Source: an uncultured bacterium (GTDB lineage: Bacteria; Armatimonadota; UBA5829; DSUL01). From it: a stretch of DNA of 20,286 bases. The notes under the pieces are model-generated. The model saw nothing but the letters and a program-made list of their open reading frames with translations, was not told the DNA's origin and searched no databases. The translations under genes were made by a program, and so were the position numbers. The stretch spans positions 1 through 20,286 of the forward strand of contig CALCJH010000364.1 of the NCBI GenBank assembly GCA_937967775.1, in the 5' to 3' direction. Of this stretch, positions 1-6,323 are shown one piece after another (within the stretch, counting starts at the first letter, position 1; every line of letters starts with the position of its first letter).

Positions 1-35
1 CAGGGGACTTTCAGGTGGTGACGCACGCGGAGTAG
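1..35 (+). CDS. C-terminal end of an upstream gene (partial)
   Basis: In frame 3 the first bases read GDFQVVTHAE followed by a TAG stop at 33-35. A good hairpin terminator lies 40 bases further on, which fits the end of a gene entering from the left. Ten residues are too few to name the product. The other forward frames either stop at once or read through the terminator, so this frame is the best guess. Confidence 0.35.
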   Translation, partial: GDFQVVTHAE

Positions 36-73
36 CCCTGCGGGCGCCTTTCTGCATCCTCCTTCGTCATCTG

Positions 74-104
74 CGGCCCGCCCGGTCCGAGGCGGGCCGG
101 TTTT
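74..104 (+). terminator. Rho-independent terminator of the upstream gene
   Basis: A perfect 9-bp GC stem (74-82 with 91-99) closes an 8-base loop and is followed by G and TTTT (101-104). It separates the gene entering from the left from the SOS promoter that starts at 135. Confidence 0.75.
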
Positions 105-134
105 CAATCTCCCCGTAAACCCGGGCTGGCGGCG

Positions 135-163
135 TTGACAGCGGCGGAGGAGGGGAATATACT
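135..163 (+). promoter_or_regulatory. Sigma-70-type promoter of the imuB operon
   Basis: TTGACA at 135-140 and TATACT at 158-163 are 17 bp apart. This is a perfect -35, a -10 with one mismatch to TATAAT, and ideal spacing. The start of transcription should be near 170, giving a leader of about 64 bases before the ATG at 234. Such a strong promoter in front of mutagenic polymerases makes sense only if it is repressed, and a LexA-type palindrome lies immediately downstream. Confidence 0.8.
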
Positions 164-176
164 GTGCGTGAGAAAA

Positions 177-190
177 CGAACATATGTTCT
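177..190 (+). promoter_or_regulatory. LexA (SOS) operator
   Basis: The site reads CGAACATATGTTCT. Its core GAACATATGTTC (178-189) is a perfect 12-bp palindrome. It matches the LexA box of Bacillus and actinobacteria (CGAAC-N4-GTTCG) at all but the last base. It sits about +7 to +20 from the predicted transcription start, so bound LexA would block the promoter at 135-163. The downstream genes are classic SOS genes, which supports the call. Confidence 0.85.
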
Positions 191-233
191 CATATCTCGC
201 CGGGCGCCCTCCGGCGCCGAAAAGGTTCGAACA

Positions 234-1397
234 ATGGATACCGTCGGCTACTTCTACATCCGCAACCTGTTCTTCGTACAGACGCTGCGCCTCCATCCGG
301 AGCTTGCCGGACGGCCGTTCTGGGTAGACCGGAGCGGCAGGGTGCTGGCACACTCTCCCTGCCTGGAGCGGGAGGGTCTGCGTCCCGGACTGTCCGCACG
401 CCGCGCCCGGCGCGTCGCGCCGCAGGCCCATCGGCTGGAGTACCGCCCGGAGGACTACCGGGGTGCTCACGAGCTGTTCTGCCATATCGCTCACCGGTTC
501 ACCCCTCTGGTCGAGCCATCGAGCCCGGGAGAGATCTTTCTGGGGCTGCAGGGGCAGGAGGTGCGGACGGCGCAGGCGCTTGTGGCGGAGGCACGCGACC
601 TGGGCTTCGAGGCGACCGTGGCGATCGCGGGATCCCGGCTGACAGCGCGTCTTGCGGGACGACTGGGCGGTCCCGGGTGTGTTCTTCTTCCCCCTGATGA
701 GGAGGTGGCGTTTCTTGCCAACCGGTCCATCGAGTGCCTGTGGAGTGTGCCCCGGAAGGTGCGGGATCGGCTGGGCAGGATGGGCATCCATAGAGTGGCG
801 GATCTTCAACGCATCCCCCTCCAGACGCTCATTGCCCGCTTCGGCCCGCAGGAAGGGCTGCGGCTCTTCGAGGCGGCCCGGGGGCGCGACCTGCACCCGC
901 TGCGGGCGACCTGGCCGCCGGAGACGCTGGAGGCAGAAGCGCGCTTCGACGGGCTGGCAGACCGGCTTCTGCTGGAGCGGCATATCCGGGCTCTGGCCAG
1001 GCGGCTCTCGGCGCTGCTGGCAGAGGGCGGGAAGCGGTGCGGCCGGCTGCGGCTGGAGCTGCGGGAGGAGGACTCGTATCTGCCTCTTTCGGAAGCGACG
1101 GTTCTGGGGCCGCCCGCATCGGGAGAAAACCGTCTGGCCCTGGCGGCCCTGCGGATTGCGGAACGAATGAGCCCGCGCCGTCCGCTGGAAGGAGCACGGC
1201 TGGTGGCGGAGGATCTAAGGGCGGCTTCCGTGGGGCAGCTGGATCTGTTCGCTCCGTTGAAGGCGATGGAGAACGGAAAGGAGGAGTTCCAGGCGTACCT
1301 GACCCTGAGGTTCGGAACCGGCACGCTGCGGTTCTGTTCGGAGCTGGCGGGCAGCTGGCGCGAACGCATGCTCGGATTTCTGCTGGTGGAGAGTTGA
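234..1397 (+). CDS. imuB: ImuB-like catalytically inactive Y-family DNA polymerase
   Basis: Adaptor subunit of the SOS mutasome, which links DnaE2 to the beta clamp during error-prone lesion bypass. The 387-residue product has a Y-family layout (palm, fingers, thumb, little finger) but lacks the catalytic acids. The usual DMDAFF is IRNLFF (about residues 9-14) and the usual SIDEAFL is SPGEIFL, so only the Glu remains. The sequence QLDLF (residues 335-339, bases 1236-1250) is a textbook clamp-binding motif. The start is ATG 234 because the reading frame upstream of it overlaps the promoter and LexA box; AAAGG at 221-225 is a modest ribosome site. It is followed by a DUF6504-like gene and dnaE2. 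ImuB identity is confident; loss of polymerase activity is inferred from the missing residues. Confidence 0.88.
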   Translation: MDTVGYFYIRNLFFVQTLRLHPELAGRPFWVDRSGRVLAHSPCLEREGLRPGLSARRARRVAPQAHRLEYRPEDYRGAHELFCHIAHRFTPLVEPSSPGEIFLGLQGQEVRTAQALVAEARDLGFEATVAIAGSRLTARLAGRLGGPGCVLLPPDEEVAFLANRSIECLWSVPRKVRDRLGRMGIHRVADLQRIPLQTLIARFGPQEGLRLFEAARGRDLHPLRATWPPETLEAEARFDGLADRLLLERHIRALARRLSALLAEGGKRCGRLRLELREEDSYLPLSEATVLGPPASGENRLALAALRIAERMSPRRPLEGARLVAEDLRAASVGQLDLFAPLKAMENGKEEFQAYLTLRFGTGTLRFCSELAGSWRERMLGFLLVES

Positions 1398-1405
1398 AGA
1401 GGGTT

Positions 1406-1471
1406 GGGGGATTTGAGGGGTGAAAGTTGAAACACGGTCGCTTTCAGACTCAACTTTCGATCCTCGCCCCC
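1406..1471. repeat. Long imperfect stem-loop between imuB and the DUF6504-like gene
   Basis: The inner stem is a perfect 9-bp match, GAAAGTTGA (1422-1430) with TCAACTTTC (1450-1458). It extends through GAGG (1415-1418) with CCTC (1462-1465) and GGGGG (1406-1410) with CCCCC (1467-1471), with small mismatches between. The loop is 1431-1449. It fills most of the 103-base gap. There is no T-run, so it does not look like a terminator. It could be a dispersed palindromic repeat or an mRNA processing or stability element. Confidence 0.6.
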
Positions 1472-1500
1472 TGACTCTCGGCCCTTGCTGCCACCCTGTC

Positions 1501-1782
1501 ATGGCGCGCCGGATGCTGGTGGAAGTCACTGTGGAATGCGGCCCAGGTGGGGCGCCTGTCGGGTTCATCTGGAATGGCAGGCGCTACCGCGGACTCCGGA
1601 TGGTGGAAAGCTGGCGGGAATCCGGCTGTTGGTGGGATGGAGATCCGGTCCGGACGGTGTTCCGCGTTCAGGATCCCGGCGGCCGGGTGTTAGAACTGCA
1701 CCGTCTCGGGGCATCGCTTTTTCCGCTGGAGGGCACAGGGCAGCAGGCGGGCAGGTGGCTGCTCTACCGGATAGAGGACTAG
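1501..1782 (+). CDS. DUF6504-like small protein of the SOS operon
   Basis: A 93-residue soluble protein without signal peptide. The pattern FIWNGRRYRGLRMVESW, then a WW pair (GCWWDGDPVRTVFRV), then an aromatic end WLLYRIED, resembles DUF6504. As I recall, that family occurs next to or fused with ImuB/DnaE2 in actinobacteria and relatives. The function is unknown; the position suggests an accessory part of the mutasome. The start is uncertain. ATG 1501 has no clear ribosome site, ATG 1513 is close behind, and a GTG at 1420 would add 27 residues encoded by the stem-loop and look unnatural. The stop at 1780-1782 is 20 bases before the dnaE2 start, so the two are surely co-transcribed. Confidence 0.65.
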   Translation: MARRMLVEVTVECGPGGAPVGFIWNGRRYRGLRMVESWRESGCWWDGDPVRTVFRVQDPGGRVLELHRLGASLFPLEGTGQQAGRWLLYRIED

Positions 1783-1802
1783 CGAGGGAGGCGGCCGCGA
1801 AG

Positions 1803-4800
1803 GTGTTTGTCCATCTCCACGTCCACAGCGCGTTCTCGTTCCTGGACGGATGCAGTTATCCGGAAGAGCTGGTGGAGCGTGCGGCCGAGCTGGGATATCG
1901 CGCGCTGGCGCTGACCGATCACGACAACCTGAGCGGCGTCATCCGGTTTGTGCGCGCCTGCCGGGAAACCGGCATCAAGCCTGTCCCGGGTGTGGAGCTT
2001 ACGGTAATGGACGACCGGGGAGGAGCGGCCGGGGATGCAGAGCGCTTTCACGTGACTCTGCTTGCAGCCACACGGGAGGGATACGCCAACATCTGCCGTC
2101 TGGTGACTCTGGGCTATGAGCACGGCGGACGGCGCACGCCAGCCGTGCCAAGGCACCTGCTGGGGGAGCATAGCGCCGGCATTATCGCCCTGTCCGGGTG
2201 TCGGAGGGGAGAGGTGCTGCGGCGGCTGGCACAGGGCCGCCGGGAAGAGGCCCGGCGGGCGGCCGTCTGGCACAGAGAGGTGTTCGCGGACGGCTACTTC
2301 CTGGAGATGCAGAGGCTGCTTCTGCCTGGCGAGATGCGCCTGCTGCGCGCGCTGGAGGATCTGGGGCGCGAACTGGACATCCCCCTGGCAGCGACGGGCA
2401 ATGTCCACCATCTGCGCCGCGGCGATCTCCCTGCCCACGACATCCTGACCTGCGTCCGCACTCTCACCAGGGTGGACGAACCCCACCCGGAGCGCCCTTT
2501 CAACGCGGAGAAGTATCTTGCGGAGCCAGAAGAGATGCGGCGGCGCTTCGCTGAGTGGCCGCAGGCGCGGGATGCGGCCGAGCGCATCGCGGAGCTGTGC
2601 TCCGGCGGTGTGCCGGACCTCTCGCGTCCCCGCCTGCCCCGCCCGGCCCTGGTGGAAGGGGATGCAAGGGAGTTCCTGCGCACCCTGGTGTTCCGGGGAG
2701 CAAGAGAGCGCTACGGCGCGCTCACGGAGAAGGTCCGTCAGCGTCTGGAGCATGAGCTCTCCATCATCGGCAGGCTGGGATGCGAGCCGTATTTCCTGAC
2801 GGTCCGGGACATCGTACGGGAGGCCCGCTCCCGCGGCATCCGGACCTCGGGACGAGGTTCGGTGGTGGATTCCGCGGTCGGCTACTGTCTGGGGATTTCG
2901 GACATTGACCCGATCGCCGCGGATTTGCCCTTCGAGCGCTTTATGTCCGTGGAGCGCTCCCAGATGCCGGACATAGACGTGGACTTCCCCAGGGAGCGGC
3001 GGGATGAGCTGGTGCGATGGGTGCAGGAGCGCTACGGATGCGACCACGTGGCGGGCGTCTGCACGTTCCAGACGTTCCGGGCGCGCTCCGCCCTGCGGGA
3101 AATCGGCAGAGCGATGGGCCTACCGGAGGATGAGATCGGGCTGCTTGCGAAGCGGCTGCGGGGCGCCCGCGCGGATGAGGTCGCGGAGGCGATGGAGCGC
3201 CAGCCCCAGGTGGTGCATCAGCCGACGCCTGCGAAGCGTTACAGACGTCTTTTCGAGATGTGCGCCCGTGTGGCCGGGCTGCCGCGGATGATCTCCACGC
3301 ACCTCGCTGGTATAGTTATTGCCGACATACCTCTACTGAACTATACACCCCTGCAGCCTACAGCTAAAGGTGTGGTGCGCATCGCCCACTTCGACAAAGA
3401 CGACATCGAGGCCATCGCCCTGAAGACGGATCTCCTGTCGCTGCCCGTCCTGGGAGCCGTGGACCAGGCGCGTGAGGTCTGCCCCTACGAATCCATCCCG
3501 GACGGTGACGAAGAGACGTTCCGCACGATACGCTGCGGAGAGGCCGTCGGAGCGTTCGAATTGCAGAGCCCCGCCCAGCGTGCCCTGCACACCCGCGTGC
3601 GCACCGACAGCAAGAAGGACATCATCGACAGCATCGCCCTCATTCGTCCGGGACCGGGGATGGGAGGGATGACGGAGAACTACATCCGCCGCCGGCTGGG
3701 TCTGGAGCCGGTCACATACATCCACCCCTCCCTGGAGGAGCCGCTCAGGCACACCTATGGAATCATCATCTTTCAGGAGCAGGTCATCGAGGTGGCGTGC
3801 GCGGCGGCAAATTTCACGCCCGGGGAGGCCGATATTCTGCGCAAAATGATCACGCACGCCAGATCCCAGCAGGCGATGGAGAGGCTCAGAGCGACTTTCC
3901 TGGAGAAGGCTCTGGCAAACGGTCTGTCGGAAGAGCAGGCGGAGCGGGTGTTCCGCTGCATTGCCGGGTTCGCGGGCTACGGGTTTGCCGAGGGGCATGC
4001 GCGGGCGTTCGGAGAGATCGCCTACCGCAGCTCGTACCTTCTGACCCACCATCCGGCGCACTACTTTGCCGGTCTTCTGAACAACCAGCCGATGGGGTTC
4101 TACCCGCCGAACACTCTGGCGGCACAGGCGCGCATCCGGGGGGTACGCATCCTGCCCGTGGACATCAATCGCAGTCATTCCCGAACCGCATCCACGGACG
4201 ATTCCGTCCGGCTGGGGTTTCATCTGGTAAAAGGATTATCCAAAAGCCTAAAAGAAGTTATACAGTCTCAGGCGCCCTTTGCCGATATCTATGATTTCTG
4301 CCGCCGCTGCCGCCCCTCCGTCAGGGAACTGGAGTCCCTCATCATGGCGGGAGCGTTCGATTCCCTGCACCCGAATCGTCGGGCACTTCTGTGGCAGACG
4401 GAGATGGCTGCTCAGGCGGGGCGCAGGCGCGAGAATGCAATTCAGGGCACGCTTCTAGATGTCTGGCCGGATCCGCCCGATCTGCCGGATTTTACAGAGA
4501 CGCAGCTGTTGAGCCTGGAGTACGCGGCCACCGGCATCACCGCAAACTGCCATCTAATCTCCCTGCTGCGCCCGAAGTTCGACGCGATGCGCCTGCTGAC
4601 CACCAACGATATGCTGTGGATTCCCGGAGGCCAGAGGGTGCGGGTGGGGGGGCTGACCATCTGTCCGCACACGCCTCCCACGCGAAGCGGCAGACAGGTG
4701 CTGTTCTTCTGCCTGGAGGACGAGTTCGGGCTGGTGGATGTGACCTGTTTCGAGGATGTCTTCCGCTCGAGCGGCTATCTGGCGTTCTCCGAACCGCTGC

Positions 4801-4952
4801 TCATTGTGGAGGGAAGGCTTCAGAAGCGGGGGCTGGGGCATTCCATCCTGGCGGAGCGTGTTCGGCCGGTTCCGAGGACGCTGTCTCCGGAGCGCGCCGT
4901 GGCCAAAGCGCTGCAGCTGCCCGAGCCGCGCATCAACGCCTCGGCCCGGTAG
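1803..4952 (+). CDS. dnaE2: Error-prone DNA polymerase III alpha subunit DnaE2
   Basis: C-family polymerase for damage-induced mutagenic synthesis. The 1049 residues match the usual DnaE2 length. In order: PHP domain (HLHVHSAFSFLDG near residue 4, ALTDHDNLSG, LSGCRRGE, ATGNVHHL near 200); polymerase core with GRGSVVDS and the catalytic PDIDVDFP (about 388-395); HFDKDD; GIIIFQEQ; the DnaE2-type NNQPMGFYPPNTL; a helix-hairpin-helix (FDSLHPNRRALL); and a C-terminal OB domain (FFCLEDEFGLVDV). One PHP metal ligand is changed: N200 where Asp is usual. The start is GTG 1803, just ahead of the PHP motif, with AGGGAGG at 1785-1791. The open frame upstream of it overlaps the small gene in another phase and is not coding. 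Controlled from the SOS promoter at 135. Confidence 0.93.
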   Translation: MFVHLHVHSAFSFLDGCSYPEELVERAAELGYRALALTDHDNLSGVIRFVRACRETGIKPVPGVELTVMDDRGGAAGDAERFHVTLLAATREGYANICRLVTLGYEHGGRRTPAVPRHLLGEHSAGIIALSGCRRGEVLRRLAQGRREEARRAAVWHREVFADGYFLEMQRLLLPGEMRLLRALEDLGRELDIPLAATGNVHHLRRGDLPAHDILTCVRTLTRVDEPHPERPFNAEKYLAEPEEMRRRFAEWPQARDAAERIAELCSGGVPDLSRPRLPRPALVEGDAREFLRTLVFRGARERYGALTEKVRQRLEHELSIIGRLGCEPYFLTVRDIVREARSRGIRTSGRGSVVDSAVGYCLGISDIDPIAADLPFERFMSVERSQMPDIDVDFPRERRDELVRWVQERYGCDHVAGVCTFQTFRARSALREIGRAMGLPEDEIGLLAKRLRGARADEVAEAMERQPQVVHQPTPAKRYRRLFEMCARVAGLPRMISTHLAGIVIADIPLLNYTPLQPTAKGVVRIAHFDKDDIEAIALKTDLLSLPVLGAVDQAREVCPYESIPDGDEETFRTIRCGEAVGAFELQSPAQRALHTRVRTDSKKDIIDSIALIRPGPGMGGMTENYIRRRLGLEPVTYIHPSLEEPLRHTYGIIIFQEQVIEVACAAANFTPGEADILRKMITHARSQQAMERLRATFLEKALANGLSEEQAERVFRCIAGFAGYGFAEGHARAFGEIAYRSSYLLTHHPAHYFAGLLNNQPMGFYPPNTLAAQARIRGVRILPVDINRSHSRTASTDDSVRLGFHLVKGLSKSLKEVIQSQAPFADIYDFCRRCRPSVRELESLIMAGAFDSLHPNRRALLWQTEMAAQAGRRRENAIQGTLLDVWPDPPDLPDFTETQLLSLEYAATGITANCHLISLLRPKFDAMRLLTTNDMLWIPGGQRVRVGGLTICPHTPPTRSGRQVLFFCLEDEFGLVDVTCFEDVFRSSGYLAFSEPLLIVEGRLQKRGLGHSILAERVRPVPRTLSPERAVAKALQLPEPRINASAR

Positions 4953-4977
4953 AGAGCCGCGGGCGCAGTGCCCCTCC

Positions 4978-5002
4978 GGGAGCCAGTTCCGCTCTCCCTT
5001 TT
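4978..5002 (+). terminator. Probable terminator of the SOS operon
   Basis: GGGAG (4978-4982) pairs with CTCCC (4994-4998) around an 11-base loop and is followed directly by TTTT (4999-5002). The stem is short, but it lies 26 bases after the dnaE2 stop, where a terminator is expected. Confidence 0.5.
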
Positions 5003-5079
5003 GTCAGCAACAGCCCGCCCGACGCGCGACCGGAGAAGTGCATTGACAAACCTGCCCGGGCCAGTCTCCGGAAATGACG

Positions 5080-5114
5080 GAGGGGCGGACCTCCCTGCAG
5101 AAGACCCGCCCCTC
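5080..5114. terminator. GC-rich hairpin between convergent genes
   Basis: A perfect 9-bp stem, GAGGGGCGG (5080-5088) with CCGCCCCTC (5106-5114), closes a 17-base loop. It lies 34 bases beyond the stop of the minus-strand PEP-CTERM gene and beyond the dnaE2 terminator, so it may end transcription from both sides. Neither flank has a convincing T-run, so termination is only likely. Confidence 0.45.
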
Positions 5115-5147
5115 TCGAAGGCTTCTGGCAGCCGACGAGAGACCCGT

Positions 5148-6089
5148 TCAGGCGTTCCTGCGCCGGAAGAAGCCCGCCATTCCCGCAAGCCCCGCGGCCA
5201 TAACGGCCAGGCTGCCGGGCTCCGGCACCAGCTGAGTGATGCCGTAGGGAGCCGTCAGGCCGCCAGAGCCGATCGGGATGAACGGCGTCTTGACATACGG
5301 GAACACCGAGATGTCGTAGTGGACGATCCCCGTGCTTCCCACCAGGAGGAAACTGCTGGGATTGGTCAGGTCCGGGATCAGCATGCTGTTCATCCACTGA
5401 GGGACTCCCTGGGTCTCCACATACGGACCCGTCCAGTTCCCGTCGATGTCCCAGCCCAGGAAGTAGCCGGACGTCGCGCTGTCATTGCGCGCAGCGCGGA
5501 TGGCCTCCGCGCTCCCGACTTTGACGATGGCGACGCTGTTCAGCCGAGGGTTCTGCACAACGCTGACCACATTCAGCCGGTCAGCGTCCCAGCGAAGGAT
5601 GTGCCCGTTGGTGGCAACGTACAACCGATCCTGGCTGTCCAGCGCCATGCCCATCGGTGTCGTGAGTGACTGCGAACCGAGCGGCAGCACCCCGGACGAG
5701 TCATCCGGTTTGAAGTAATAGACTTTGTTCTGCTGGTTGTCGGACGCATACACCACGCCGTTTGCGTCCACGATGGCTCCACCGATCCAGCCAGTGTTTG
5801 TCGCGTAGGTCTTGGTTAGGTTGCCGTTGATGTCGAACCGCAGGAACTGGCTGGTCCCATTGGTATGGTAAGAGCCGACATACACGTTGCCTGCGGCGTC
5901 AGCATACACCGTGGTGGGGCGGTAGACGCTGGCGAAGACGCCCAGGAAGTTGCCGCTGGAGTCGTAGCGTAGCACCTGATTGCTTCCGTAGTCGGCCACC
6001 AGGAAGTCATAAGCAGCTTCCCCTGGAGCGCTCCCCAGCGTGGCTACGGCACCGCAGATGGTCAGAAGCAGCACTCTGAGTGTGCTCAT
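5148..6089 (-). CDS. Exported NHL-type beta-propeller protein with PEP-CTERM sorting signal
   Basis: Exported protein of 313 residues with unknown ligand. It has an N-terminal signal peptide (cleavage near GEAA-YDF), then a run of NHL-like blades (NQVLRYDSSGNFLGVFA, GNVYVGSY, GVVYASDN, DRLYVAT), and a C-terminal PEP-CTERM tail: VPEPGS, a hydrophobic stretch, then FFRRRNA. Such tails are recognised by exosortase in Gram-negative-type cells; no exosortase gene is in the window. A strong site AAAAGGAGA (minus strand, 6097-6105) sets the start. It is a paralogue of the four propeller genes at 9694-16653. The closest is 10963-12174: residues 206-224 here match residues 218-236 there in 17 of 19 positions, but the C-termini are unrelated. 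Confidence 0.82.
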   Translation of the reverse strand: MSTLRVLLLTICGAVATLGSAPGEAAYDFLVADYGSNQVLRYDSSGNFLGVFASVYRPTTVYADAAGNVYVGSYHTNGTSQFLRFDINGNLTKTYATNTGWIGGAIVDANGVVYASDNQQNKVYYFKPDDSSGVLPLGSQSLTTPMGMALDSQDRLYVATNGHILRWDADRLNVVSVVQNPRLNSVAIVKVGSAEAIRAARNDSATSGYFLGWDIDGNWTGPYVETQGVPQWMNSMLIPDLTNPSSFLLVGSTGIVHYDISVFPYVKTPFIPIGSGGLTAPYGITQLVPEPGSLAVMAAGLAGMAGFFRRRNA

Positions 6090-6175
6090 TTCCCTTTCTC
6101 CTTTTCTTTCCTCTCAGACTTTCGTGCCGGTCCGGAACTTCTAACAGTGTCCCTCTCCGCTTATGCTCCGTTCCG

Positions 6176-6197
6176 ACCGGCGTTTTTCTTCGCCGGT
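6176..6197. repeat. Inverted repeat upstream of the PEP-CTERM gene
   Basis: ACCGGCG (6176-6182) and CGCCGGT (6191-6197) form a perfect 7-bp repeat around an 8-base pyrimidine-rich spacer. It lies 87 bases before the minus-strand start at 6089 and 127 bases after the stop of the upstream minus-strand gene. With the T-rich tract in the loop rather than behind the stem, it looks more like an operator or leader hairpin than a terminator. Confidence 0.45.
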
Positions 6198-6323
6198 GTC
6201 AGGGCGGATCCGGACTTATGATGCACGAGGCTGCATCCATTTCAAGACTAGGGCAGATTCACGTGGCCGGTCAATCCCGTCCCTGCCTTATCGAGACAAA
6301 TGCCGCGTTTCCAAAGCCACCCT

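Noticed and set aside
135..233. N-terminal extension of ImuB from TTG 135
   Set aside because: It would make the -35 box the start codon and translate the promoter and LexA box. ATG 234 fits the Y-family N-terminus.
1422..1458. CRISPR repeat
   Set aside because: GAAAGTTGA and its complement form one stem-loop; no regular repeat-spacer series and no cas genes.
1485..1802. N-terminal extension of DnaE2 by 106 residues
   Set aside because: It overlaps the DUF6504-like gene in another frame and shows no DnaE-like sequence. GTG 1803 with AGGGAGG ahead precedes the PHP motif directly.
1779..3047. Minus-strand open frame of 422 codons
   Set aside because: Lies antisense to the conserved dnaE2 gene; its length comes from high GC. 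No recognisable domain.
3333..4223. Minus-strand open frame of 296 codons
   Set aside because: Antisense to the polymerase core of dnaE2, low-complexity composition and no domain.
6176..6197. Terminator for the hydrolase gene
   Set aside because: The T-tract is in the loop, not after the stem, and the hairpin lies 127 bases past the stop.
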